Source of the DNA: VBAS01 sp044867875
GTDB taxonomy: Bacteria > Bacteroidota > Bacteroidia > Chitinophagales > Chitinophagaceae
Assembly: GCA_044867875.1 (NCBI GenBank)
Contig: JBIOVR010000355.1
Coordinates: 1 to 23,429, forward strand
DNA length: 23,429 nucleotides
Direction: 5' to 3'
Positions within the stretch are counted from its first letter, which is position 1. Each line of letters starts with the position of its first letter. A program made the position numbers and the translations under genes. The notes under the pieces were generated by a model. That model was given only the letters and a program-made list of their open reading frames with translations. It was not told the origin of the DNA and did not search any database. Of this stretch, positions 7,132-13,917 are shown one piece after another.

Positions 7132-7296
7132 ATGAATTTTGATCTTGCCGTCAATTCCATTGTTATGGAGTGGCATAAAACGAATAGTATAAACGCCCGA
7201 TCACTACACTGCCATTGTTGTTTCGCAAAGGCCGGCAAGGATCCAAAAACACTTTTGCAAAGGCTTGCAATAACAGAAGCCAAGAATTATATTTGA
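7132..7296 (+). other. Short ORF or gene remnant in 200-base gap
   Basis: The gap between the S51 gene and the next gene contains a 54-codon plus-strand frame starting MNFDLAVNSIVMEWHKTNS. Its first 14 residues resemble residues 11-24 of the STAS-like protein (FDKEINSVVMEWDG), but the rest does not. The opposite strand also reads plausibly in pieces (SGVYTIRFMPLHNNGIDGK) with frame changes. I treat this as decayed coding DNA of unknown origin, not as a working gene. Confidence 0.25.
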
Positions 7297-7318
7297 ATTC
7301 ATACAAGCTTTGATGTTT

Positions 7319-7858
7319 ATGGGTAAAAGAACACTTACGGCTATCGTCTTCTGTTTGTTAATAATGCAGGCAAGCGCACAGATAAGTGTAATGAAGTTGA
7401 TAGGAAATAATACAAAGGATTATAAAATTGGTTTTGGCGCATTTATCAAAACCGGACTGCCTGTTTCAGAAGCAGCCAATGTGACATTCGAATTAGGAGC
7501 TAATATTTTTTTTATGAGCGGTTATGGAACCCAATACGGCACAATAATGTGCCCGTTAAAAGCGGGATACCGGCATACATTAAACGGAACCGGCCAGGGG
7601 TTTTATGTTGAACCACAAGTTGGCTACAACCTGATTGGAATAACCTCGTTGCCCTCTGAAACCGGCGAAAACATCGATTTGAAATATCATGGAGTTGTAT
7701 TGGCAGCAGGAGCAGGCTACATGTTCACGATTGGGCGGGCACCCTTTGATTTGAACCTTCGTTATGAAACTGTAGTTGCTCATGGGGGCTCTAACAATTT
7801 TGTAAGCCTGGGAATAACAAGAATTATCTCCTTCAAAAAAAGGGAGACAGAATATTAG
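7319..7858 (+). CDS. Exported outer-membrane beta-barrel-like protein
   Basis: From the ATG at 7319 the protein has 179 residues, with a signal peptide GKRTLTAIVFCLLIMQASAQ ending in an AxAQ-type cleavage site. The mature part is rich in glycine and aromatic residues, with alternating hydrophobic strands such as IGFGAFIKTGL, VTFELGANIFFMSG, GFYVEPQVGYNL, GVVLAAGAGYMFTI, FDLNLRYETVV and NFVSLGITRIISF. This is the pattern of small Bacteroidota outer-membrane barrels (PorT/OmpW-like sizes, about eight strands). The end LGITRIISFKKRETEY is close to an aromatic/basic barrel end but lacks a C-terminal Phe. Function is unknown. In-frame TTG (7310) and ATG (7313) starts lie just upstream; the one at 7319 gives the cleanest signal peptide. 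It is probably co-transcribed with the lipoprotein gene 25 bases downstream. Confidence 0.7.
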   Translation: MGKRTLTAIVFCLLIMQASAQISVMKLIGNNTKDYKIGFGAFIKTGLPVSEAANVTFELGANIFFMSGYGTQYGTIMCPLKAGYRHTLNGTGQGFYVEPQVGYNLIGITSLPSETGENIDLKYHGVVLAAGAGYMFTIGRAPFDLNLRYETVVAHGGSNNFVSLGITRIISFKKRETEY

Positions 7859-7883
7859 ACCAAATGAGTTATTTATAATAATT

Positions 7884-8426
7884 ATGAAATTTTATTTGAT
7901 AATTGCTGCGATTACAATTCTTTTGCCTTCCTGCTTAAAGCAATCCATCCCGGATGCCATGCTCGGCATTTCTGGCAAGCAAACCAAGATCACTGCTACG
8001 CTACGCTATGAAATTAATGGTAATTTGGTTTCAATAACTGTTGAAGACGCTGACCGACAAGGACCCGGTATTCACACGCTGGAATGTGTTAAATCAAGCA
8101 ACTATGTTCTTAGTGGTATAACCAGTTCCGGAGATTTTGTTTTTACTTTTTTTACAGATAGTTTAAAGGTTGGAAATTATAATTACATGAGTCCTTATGG
8201 TCCCATGTATGTTACAACTTTCCAGGGAAAGGCCCAATATGTATATGGCCCAACGGATCATATGAGTTTTAATGTAACGACATATAAGGATGGACATATA
8301 AGTGGCAATTTTTCCGGACAGCTCACACCGGTGATAACTCCAGGATTTCCCAATAATATTTACGGCGTTCCGGGTTCGGTTTCGATCAAGAATGGTTCAT
8401 TTACCAATGTTCCTGTGGCTTATTAA
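7884..8426 (+). CDS. Putative lipoprotein, unknown function
   Basis: This is a 180-residue predicted lipoprotein: MKFYLIIAAITILLPSC is a type II signal sequence with the lipobox LPSC, Cys17 being the lipidated residue. The mature protein is beta-rich and low in charge: TKITATLRYEINGNLVSITVED, FVFTFFTDSLKVGNYNYM, AQYVYGPTDHMSFNVTTY and GHISGNFSGQLTP. The last of these looks like a short beta-sandwich edge (the I-x-G-x-F-x-G pattern seen in Bacteroidota lipoproteins with DUF-type beta domains). I do not recognise a specific family. It follows the barrel-like gene by 25 bases and precedes another lipoprotein gene by 195 bases, so this part of the run encodes envelope proteins. Confidence 0.7.
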   Translation: MKFYLIIAAITILLPSCLKQSIPDAMLGISGKQTKITATLRYEINGNLVSITVEDADRQGPGIHTLECVKSSNYVLSGITSSGDFVFTFFTDSLKVGNYNYMSPYGPMYVTTFQGKAQYVYGPTDHMSFNVTTYKDGHISGNFSGQLTPVITPGFPNNIYGVPGSVSIKNGSFTNVPVAY

Positions 8427-8451
8427 TTCTTTTTTGACCCACTCCGCTACA

Positions 8452-8508
8452 TTTAGCTGTCCCTTGTTTTGTACTTTGCTAAATACTAACGAACACGTTA
8501 CAGCTAAA
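8452..8508. repeat. Nested inverted repeat between two lipoprotein genes
   Basis: TTTAGCTGT (8452-8460) pairs perfectly with ACAGCTAAA (8500-8508). Inside lies a second stem, TAACG (8487-8491) with CGTTA (8496-8500), around a four-base loop. No T-run follows, so it is not a standard terminator. It could be an RNA structure in the 3' region of the lipoprotein gene at 7884 or the mark of an old insertion. The rest of 8427-8621 shows nothing recognisable. Confidence 0.4.
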
Positions 8509-8621
8509 ATTACGTTTGCAAATGGAGTTAAAGAATGTTCTCGCCAACCTTAGTATTTCAAATCGGTTGCATTAATTTGGTCGTATAAAAAATTAAGTTA
8601 CTGACAACCAAACTATGCATC

Positions 8622-9080
8622 ATGCTAAAATCTGCCGCATTCATTCTATTTTTTTGTAGCCTGTTATCGTGTAATGAAAGTTCAGAAAGCAACTCTAAAA
8701 CAACAACTACTATTCCGATCCAGGGAACCTGGAAATTACTTACAGGAACGCTGATCGAGAAAGGAGATACCACCATCACTGATTATACAAGGGATCTTTC
8801 CTTTATCAAGATCATCAACGATTCACATTTTTCATTTCTACAACATGATATCAGGAAAGATTCAACAAGCTTTTCAGCTGGCGGCGGCCGCTATACGCTT
8901 ACCGGTAATACTTATACCGAACATCTTGAATATTGTAGCGCCAAAGAGTGGGAAGGACACGATTTTACTTTCACGGTAACTATATCTAACGATACACTTG
9001 TTCAAACGGGGGTTGAAAAGATAGAAGCACAGGGCATCGATAGAATAAATACAGAAAAGTATATAAGGTATAAAAAGTAA
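8622..9080 (+). CDS. Putative lipoprotein with lipocalin-like domain
   Basis: This 152-residue predicted lipoprotein begins MLKSAAFILFFCSLLSC, with lipobox LLSC and Cys17 lipidated. A serine/threonine-rich linker (NESSESNSKTTTT) leads to a single domain that starts IQGTWKLLTGTLIEKGDT. The G-x-W-x-L start, the following SFIKIINDSHFSFLQHD strand, the GGGRYTLTGNTYTEHLEYC strand and the FTFTVTISNDTLVQTG strand are typical of the small lipocalin-like domains (DUF4488-type) found in Bacteroidota outer-membrane lipoproteins, which probably bind small hydrophobic ligands. The ligand is unknown. The gene converges with the glycosyltransferase gene, with 19 bases between the stop codons. Confidence 0.72.
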   Translation: MLKSAAFILFFCSLLSCNESSESNSKTTTTIPIQGTWKLLTGTLIEKGDTTITDYTRDLSFIKIINDSHFSFLQHDIRKDSTSFSAGGGRYTLTGNTYTEHLEYCSAKEWEGHDFTFTVTISNDTLVQTGVEKIEAQGIDRINTEKYIRYKK

Positions 9081-9099
9081 AAAAAGAGTTGAGGGGCGA

Positions 9100-10764
9100 T
9101 CATTTTTTCTTACCAACCACTTCCGCCATTACCATTTCATCAAGCGTTTCATTTCTTGTAGCAGGGTCAACAAAACTTTTTTTCAATCTTGTGATCTCGT
9201 AGTCAGGAACAGAAAATGTTTTTCCTAATTGAAGCCCCAAAGAGTCGATTTCGGCCTGCTGTGACCTTTCATAGATCAGCCAAAAATTTTTTCCTGTTTG
9301 GTTCAGCGAATCATTATATACTTGTCGGTTAGAAGAAGAATAGAAGTTATAAGTTGAGCTAAAAGTCTTTTTCCAGAAATAAACATTTTTTGGATCAGCA
9401 ATACCTCTTGTTAAATCAGCAAGTGGTTTGCCGCCCTGGTAAGTTAATAGTTGCGGGTAAAAATTTGTATTCGCTAAAAAGAAAAATAAAGTAATAGCCG
9501 CCACTGAAACAGTAATTGACTTTTGTATGTTAGTATACAATTTGCTTAAAAAGAAATAAAAAACAACAACAAGAAAAAAAATTAAGCCAATAAGTACCCC
9601 TGTGCTTTTGACAGGAAAGGCCCATGCATTAACTAATGCGGCCGTTGCAAGTAATAATATAGAAGTTGATAATTGAATAATATAAAACGCCTTTTTCCAT
9701 CGCTCCTCATTCCAACGGGACACAAACAAATGTGCAACGATCAATGCGGTTGCTGGTGCAAGGATCGGCAGATAATGCGGCAACTTGAAGTTTGAAAAAT
9801 TTATTAAAGCTGCCAGCATCACAAACACTCCTGTGCTCAGCCATTCTTCTTTTACAGAAAAGAAATTCTTTAACCGGATGAATAAAGCAATGAATGCCAC
9901 AAAACACCAGGGCGCAAACGTCCAAAGAAATGTATGGAGGAAAAAGAAAAGATCTTCTTTGCCAACAGCACCAAAGCGTTCAGCTCCTTTGATGCGATCG
10001 AAACTATGACTCCATAAAATATATTTCACCCCATTCACGCCTTTTATACCCTGAGAAATTTTTTCAGGATGAAGATTGAACTGCAAATAGTAACAATAAA
10101 CAACGGGAGAAATAAAAATTGCAAAAAAGAAAATAACAATCAGCCAATGCCAGTCAAACAACAGTTTCCAATACTTTTTATATAAAAGATAAAAGAAAAT
10201 ACCTGTCACGGGAGTAACCAGCCCTACGTGCCCTTTTGTACAAAACCCGACTGCCATTCCCAATGCAGCACCAAGTAGAAAAATAAATTTTCGATGATGA
10301 ACATAGGCGACCAGCTGCCATGTTGCAAAAGCAATTGCCGCTGTCAGTATTGCATCCATGCGAACATCATTGTTGGCGAGAATATAACAAAAGGACGAAG
10401 TCGCTATTAATGCAGCAAGTTTCCCGATCTCATGACCATATAATTCTTTTCCTAAACGAAATATGGAATAAGTGCCGAGGATCGTAAAAAGAAAAGAAGG
10501 AAACCGGTAAGCAAAAGAAGTAATACCAAAAAGATGATAGCTCAGCGCTGATGTCCAGAAAAGAAAATGTGGCTTATCAATATAATCACCGCGATGATCA
10601 TACAAAGTAACATAATCGCCAGTGAGATACATTCTCAAGGCGATATCTGCGTGATGCCCGGAATCATTATCCATTAACGGGACAAAGAGCCCTGCGATAT
10701 AAACCAATCCCAGCAAAGAGAAAAGAAAAATATATGTGCGATTAGAAAGGATCGTTGAGTTCAA
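9100..10764 (-). CDS. Membrane glycosyltransferase, GT39/PMT (ArnT-like) family
   Basis: This 554-residue integral membrane protein has about ten to twelve hydrophobic helices and a soluble C-terminal part (about residues 440-554), the plan of GT-C fold PMT_2/ArnT enzymes, which move a sugar from a polyprenyl phosphate donor to a lipid or protein outside the inner membrane. After the first helix (TYIFLFSLLGLVYIAGLF) comes the acidic loop PLMDNDSGHHADIALRM (conserved catalytic Asp region), then DYIDKPHFLFW, equivalent to the K-P-P-L-x-x-W motif. NNDVRMDAILTA and GFCTKGHVGL follow, as in the family. The start must be TTG at 10764: an in-frame TGA stands directly before it, and the first ATG (residue 31) would remove the first helix. 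The acceptor is unknown. Confidence 0.88.
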   Translation of the reverse strand: MNSTILSNRTYIFLFSLLGLVYIAGLFVPLMDNDSGHHADIALRMYLTGDYVTLYDHRGDYIDKPHFLFWTSALSYHLFGITSFAYRFPSFLFTILGTYSIFRLGKELYGHEIGKLAALIATSSFCYILANNDVRMDAILTAAIAFATWQLVAYVHHRKFIFLLGAALGMAVGFCTKGHVGLVTPVTGIFFYLLYKKYWKLLFDWHWLIVIFFFAIFISPVVYCYYLQFNLHPEKISQGIKGVNGVKYILWSHSFDRIKGAERFGAVGKEDLFFFLHTFLWTFAPWCFVAFIALFIRLKNFFSVKEEWLSTGVFVMLAALINFSNFKLPHYLPILAPATALIVAHLFVSRWNEERWKKAFYIIQLSTSILLLATAALVNAWAFPVKSTGVLIGLIFFLVVVFYFFLSKLYTNIQKSITVSVAAITLFFFLANTNFYPQLLTYQGGKPLADLTRGIADPKNVYFWKKTFSSTYNFYSSSNRQVYNDSLNQTGKNFWLIYERSQQAEIDSLGLQLGKTFSVPDYEITRLKKSFVDPATRNETLDEMVMAEVVGKKK

Positions 10765-10860
10765 TCAAAAAATTTATACAAAGTAAACAAACCGAAGCCA
10801 GATTTATGAATGGAGAAGAAAATACACTGCCAATAACTAACTTGAACAAAATTTAGCAGT

Positions 10861-11400
10861 ATGAAAAGAATGTTGATACTTGCGATGATCATTTTGTCTT
10901 GCACAACCATAAGAGCAACAGCAATTACCGATAGCATTCCTGCCGATCCCAAAGATGTTTCATCGCCTGAAGCAATTGTTGCTGCCGTATATGATGTTAT
11001 CAGCGGACCTGCAGGACAAAAAAGAAACTGGGATAGAATGCGAACGCTGTTTGTTCCTGATGCAAGAATGATCCCAACGGGCAAACGGGCAACGGGAGAA
11101 TCAACAAGAAGAACACTGGCGGTTGAAGATTATATCACTAGCTCGGGTCCATTCCTGGAGAAGGATGGTTTTTTTGAAAAAGAGATCGGCAGAAAGACCG
11201 AACAATTTGGAAACATTGTGCATGTATTCAGCACTTATGAAAACAAAAGAACATTGAATGACGAGAAACCTTTTATGCGGGGAATAAACAGCTTTCAACT
11301 TTGGTATGATGGTAAACGTTGGTGGGTGATCACTATTCTTTGGCAGGGTGAGAGCCCGGATACACCGATCCCGGAAAAATATATAACACCTAAGAGCTAG
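10861..11400 (+). CDS. Exported NTF2-like (SnoaL/DUF4440-type) protein
   Basis: This 179-residue protein has an N-terminal signal peptide (MKRMLILAMIILSCTTIRATA). The cysteine in it has no proper lipobox spacing, so type I cleavage near Ala21 is more likely. The mature part starts with the helix SSPEAIVAAVYDVISGPAG, then WDRMRTLFVPDARMIPTG, the NTF2-like cone entry, and ends with strands IVHVFSTYENKRT, GINSFQLWYDGKRWWVITILWQ. The FQLWYDGKRWWV motif is characteristic of NTF2-like proteins with a closing strand pair. Whether it is an enzyme or a small-molecule binder is unknown. It converges with arsC; the palindrome CTAG (11397-11400) holds the stop codons of both genes. Confidence 0.82.
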   Translation: MKRMLILAMIILSCTTIRATAITDSIPADPKDVSSPEAIVAAVYDVISGPAGQKRNWDRMRTLFVPDARMIPTGKRATGESTRRTLAVEDYITSSGPFLEKDGFFEKEIGRKTEQFGNIVHVFSTYENKRTLNDEKPFMRGINSFQLWYDGKRWWVITILWQGESPDTPIPEKYITPKS

Positions 11401-11789
11401 ACTGCAGACAACAGATCTTTTACTTTATCACGGATCAGGTCTCTTACTTCATTGAACTTTGACGGCTCCATATTTTTAGGATCTGGTATTTCCCAATCAA
11501 TAAATTTTTTTGCCGGCATCCACGGACAAGCATCTCCACATCCCATTGTTACCACTGCATCAAACGGAGCGAACCGCTCAACATCTTTTAATGATTTGCT
11601 TTCGTGTTTGCTTAGATCATAGTCCAGTTCTTTCATTGCAGCAATTGCTTTTGGATTTACAATGCCAGAAGGCCTACTACCGGCGCTGTATGCTTCCACA
11701 TTTTCACCACCCAGCATTTTGGCAAATGCCTGGCTCATTTGAGAACGATTGCTGTTCTCAACACAAACAAAAAGTAATTTCTTTTTCAT
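11397..11789 (-). CDS. arsC: Arsenate reductase ArsC, LMW-phosphatase type
   Basis: This 130-residue cytosolic enzyme of the low-molecular-weight tyrosine-phosphatase fold reduces arsenate to arsenite. The P-loop is CVENSNRS at 9-16 (C-x5-R with Cys9 nucleophile), followed by YSAGSRPSG (34-42). The redox pair is Cys84 and Cys88 in TMGCGDACPW, and DWEIPDP (118-124 region) carries the general-acid Asp of the DP loop. The cysteine spacing is CxxxC, not the CxxxxxxC of the plasmid pI258 enzyme, so the reductant may be a thioredoxin or a glutaredoxin/thiol. It is downstream of, and in the same direction as, the arsR-arsM unit but separated by a hairpin terminator, and may depend on read-through or its own weak promoter. 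Its 3' end overlaps the convergent NTF2-like gene by four bases. Confidence 0.93.
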   Translation of the reverse strand: MKKKLLFVCVENSNRSQMSQAFAKMLGGENVEAYSAGSRPSGIVNPKAIAAMKELDYDLSKHESKSLKDVERFAPFDAVVTMGCGDACPWMPAKKFIDWEIPDPKNMEPSKFNEVRDLIRDKVKDLLSAV

Positions 11790-11814
11790 GCTGTCATTAA
11801 TTATATAAAAATAA

Positions 11815-11841
11815 AACGATCCCGAAACTTTCGGGATCGTT
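11815..11841 (-). terminator. Hairpin terminator after microprotein gene
   Basis: AACGATCCCGAAA (11815-11827) and TTTCGGGATCGTT (11829-11841) are perfect inverted repeats. Read on the minus strand the stem runs into TTTTATTTTTA, a T-rich tail, so it ends the arsR-arsM-phosphatase-microprotein transcript. arsC lies just beyond it; partial read-through would lower arsC expression relative to the upstream genes. Confidence 0.8.
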
Positions 11842-11848
11842 CTTTGTG

Positions 11849-11917
11849 TTAATCAACCATTGCACCGGTGCAACAACCGCTACAACCACATCCCGGATCT
11901 TTCATTTGTTTTTTCAT
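11849..11917 (-). CDS. Cysteine-rich 22-residue microprotein of the arsenic cluster
   Basis: This short frame starts at ATG 11917 and ends at TAA 11849-11851, seven bases before the terminator hairpin. The 22 residues begin MKKQMKDPG, contain four cysteines in CGCSGCC (residues 10-16), then TGAMVD. It lies 38 bases after the phosphatase gene on the same strand, in the same transcript by position. A C-x-C-x-x-C-C cluster in so short a peptide suggests metal or metalloid binding; As(III) is the obvious candidate given arsR, arsM and arsC around it. The idea of a peptide arsenite buffer or carrier is inference; I know no named family for it. The ArsM protein ends in a similar Cys-rich tail (CCEPGSGCC). 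It is easy to miss because it is so short. Coding status rests on position, start and stop fit and composition. Confidence 0.55.
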   Translation of the reverse strand: MKKQMKDPGCGCSGCCTGAMVD

Positions 11918-11955
11918 GGCTTTACTTTTTAATGTTAAAGAATTATGATACAATT

Positions 11956-12933
11956 TTAAAACCCCTTTTGTTGCTTTATTTTTTCTACTTCCTTTTTCGC
12001 CGCATCAAAATCTTTTTTAAATTTTTCATTTGACATTAATCTTTTGATCAACTGCCAGGCCAGTACACGACCGCTTTCGGAATCGCTTGGATAGTGCACA
12101 CCAATAATTTCTCTTGAATGTGCCATATCATAAGCATCTTTTATAAAGAACGAACTGAATTCAGGCAAAAGCTCTGAATATAAATAAGCGTTCACATAAG
12201 AATTGGTCGCATGACCACTTGGATAAGCAGCCCAGTTTGTTTCTTCAAGATTTTGCAATGCAGGCTCCAATTTGTAAGGACGAATACGAATGAAATAATT
12301 TTTATACTTCCAAATAAGATATTCTGCATCTTTCCAAACATTTGCAGCAAGGGCCGCAGTTAATGGCAACGAATCTGCATTGAACCAGGTGCCAATACTT
12401 CTTCCGATGTGAAAGAGATTCCGCTGAAATTTTTTGTAATCATTGTCTCCGGGCTTTACAGAAGTTCTGTAATAAACGCTGGCATAAAACATGGAGGCTC
12501 TTACATCTTCCTCACTTCTTTGCGTTTGTAGTTGCAAAAGATAATCCACCTCGGCACGGGTTTGTGTCGAACTATTGGCAGGAAAATCCGGGATAAAAAA
12601 CTTTTCCGCCGAACTTAAATAAAATGGGGCTCTTTTTTTACCATTACCAATTAATTCACCGGGTTGACAAGTGGCTGGGTCGCATTTTGATTCGGGGGCT
12701 TTTGTTTTTTCTACAGAAGGTCCGCCGCTTCTTTCAATATGCTCAACCTTTGTTTCACCAGACGCAAGAATAAAATGAAGCGTATCGAATGCTTCCATTC
12801 CTGTCTTTGGCTTTGCGCTATAAGCGGATAATTTTTTGTAATGACCCCATGCCGGTGGAGCCTGTTTGGTGCTTTGGGACAACACCACCAGTGTTGTAAG
12901 CAACAGCAGTTGTAAAAAAATTATTTTTTTCAT
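11956..12933 (-). CDS. Exported class A acid phosphatase-like PAP2 protein
   Basis: This 325-residue protein has a signal peptide (MKKIIFLQLLLLTTLVVLSQ) and acts in the periplasm. It carries the full PAP2/vanadium-haloperoxidase signature: K-x6-RP at Lys211-Arg218-Pro219 (KNYFIRIRP), PSGH at 238-241 (AAYPSGHAT) and S-R-x5-H-x3-D at 273-284 (SREIIGVHYPSD), the active site of class A nonspecific acid phosphatases (PhoN type) with a histidine nucleophile. An N-terminal region of about 90 residues, including CDPATCQPGE, precedes the catalytic helices. An ATG six bases upstream (12939) is possible; the longer frame from 12990 would overlap arsM and bury the signal peptide. It starts 27 bases after arsM, so it is part of the arsenic transcript. 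The substrate is not known. Confidence 0.88.
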   Translation of the reverse strand: MKKIIFLQLLLLTTLVVLSQSTKQAPPAWGHYKKLSAYSAKPKTGMEAFDTLHFILASGETKVEHIERSGGPSVEKTKAPESKCDPATCQPGELIGNGKKRAPFYLSSAEKFFIPDFPANSSTQTRAEVDYLLQLQTQRSEEDVRASMFYASVYYRTSVKPGDNDYKKFQRNLFHIGRSIGTWFNADSLPLTAALAANVWKDAEYLIWKYKNYFIRIRPYKLEPALQNLEETNWAAYPSGHATNSYVNAYLYSELLPEFSSFFIKDAYDMAHSREIIGVHYPSDSESGRVLAWQLIKRLMSNEKFKKDFDAAKKEVEKIKQQKGF

Positions 12934-12959
12934 GATCATAGTTTTCGTTTCAAAAAATT

Positions 12960-13808
12960 TTAGCAACATCCACTGCCGGGCTCGCAACAATTTCTTTCAT
13001 CTTTTGATGGCTTATCTGCATATACTGTAATGCTTGTGATCCTTACATTACTATTTTTATATTCATTGATCTCTTCTGTATTTAGATATTCAGCAAGTAT
13101 TTCATCAGGAATAACAATCGTTTTATCTTTTTGGAGTGTAATGTTTGTAAAACCGGCTTCTTCAATGATGCCGAGATATTCGCTTTTTTGAATTGCACCG
13201 GATACACAACCAGCATATAGCTCTGCTATCTCTTTCCATTTAGGAGGAAGTTCGCCTTCGATCACAATATCAGAGATGGAAAAGTGTCCGCCAGGTTTTA
13301 AGACTCTGAAAATTTCGCTAAATACTTTGTGTTTATTGGGAACGAGATTTAAAACACAGTTACTAACAACCACATCTGCCTTGTTGCTGAATAAAGGCAT
13401 ACTGTCAATATCACCATGACGAAACTCTACATTTTTATAACCAAGCTTTGCGACATTGTTTTTTGCCAGCTCGATCATTTTTTCTGTGATGTCTATACCA
13501 ATTACACGACCCCGTTCCCCAACGATACGCCTGGAAATAAACGCATCATTGCCTGCACCGCTCCCAAGATCCACCACGGTATCACCTTTTTTTATTTTTG
13601 CAAATTCAGTTGGTAAGCCACATCCCAAACCAAGGTCTGCGTCAGGATTATAACCATCAAGCTTTGTGTAGTCGTCGGCCATAATATTATATACATCACC
13701 ACAACCCGTTGCACCGCAGCAAGAGCTTGCATTTTGAGTTTTTGACTGAGAAGCAATCTGTGAGTATTTTTCTCTCACCAGTTCTTTAATTTCAGTTTCA
13801 TTTTTCAT
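12960..13808 (-). CDS. arsM: Arsenite S-adenosylmethionine methyltransferase ArsM
   Basis: ArsM methylates As(III) with SAM to mono-, di- and trimethyl arsenicals in the cytosol. The 282-residue protein has SAM motif I VVDLGSGAGND (78-88), IGIDITEKMI (103-112), and DVVVSNCVLNLVPNK (145-159). The three As(III)-binding cysteines of the family are present: Cys63 in DLGLGCGLPTEF, Cys151 in SNCVLNL and Cys201 in YAGCVSGA. An extra N-terminal cluster (SSCCGATGCGD, Cys30, 31, 36) and a C-terminal tail (NCCEPGSGCC, Cys274, 275, 281, 282) add seven more cysteines. The tail may carry arsenic to the active site or be shielded by thiols. arsR lies 109 bases upstream, and the phosphatase gene follows by 26 bases. 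Confidence 0.95.
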   Translation of the reverse strand: MKNETEIKELVREKYSQIASQSKTQNASSCCGATGCGDVYNIMADDYTKLDGYNPDADLGLGCGLPTEFAKIKKGDTVVDLGSGAGNDAFISRRIVGERGRVIGIDITEKMIELAKNNVAKLGYKNVEFRHGDIDSMPLFSNKADVVVSNCVLNLVPNKHKVFSEIFRVLKPGGHFSISDIVIEGELPPKWKEIAELYAGCVSGAIQKSEYLGIIEEAGFTNITLQKDKTIVIPDEILAEYLNTEEINEYKNSNVRITSITVYADKPSKDERNCCEPGSGCC

Positions 13809-13917
13809 GATTATACTTTTTGTTTTTTATGATGTCAACGTTATTCTTCCATTGAACTCTGTAGAGACACACAGCCTGCACTGGGCGAAGCGAAGTGTTC
13901 ATCTTTCTATTCAGCAT

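Noticed and set aside
8481..8508. TAACG-AACA-CGTTA resembling an integron attC site
   Set aside because: The flanking bases do not fit RYYYAAC or GTTRRRY, the core is too short, and no integrase gene is present.
12934..12990. Longer N-terminus for the PAP2 phosphatase
   Set aside because: It overlaps the arsM end and places a hydrophobic signal peptide inside the protein; the ATG at 12933 gives a normal signal peptide.
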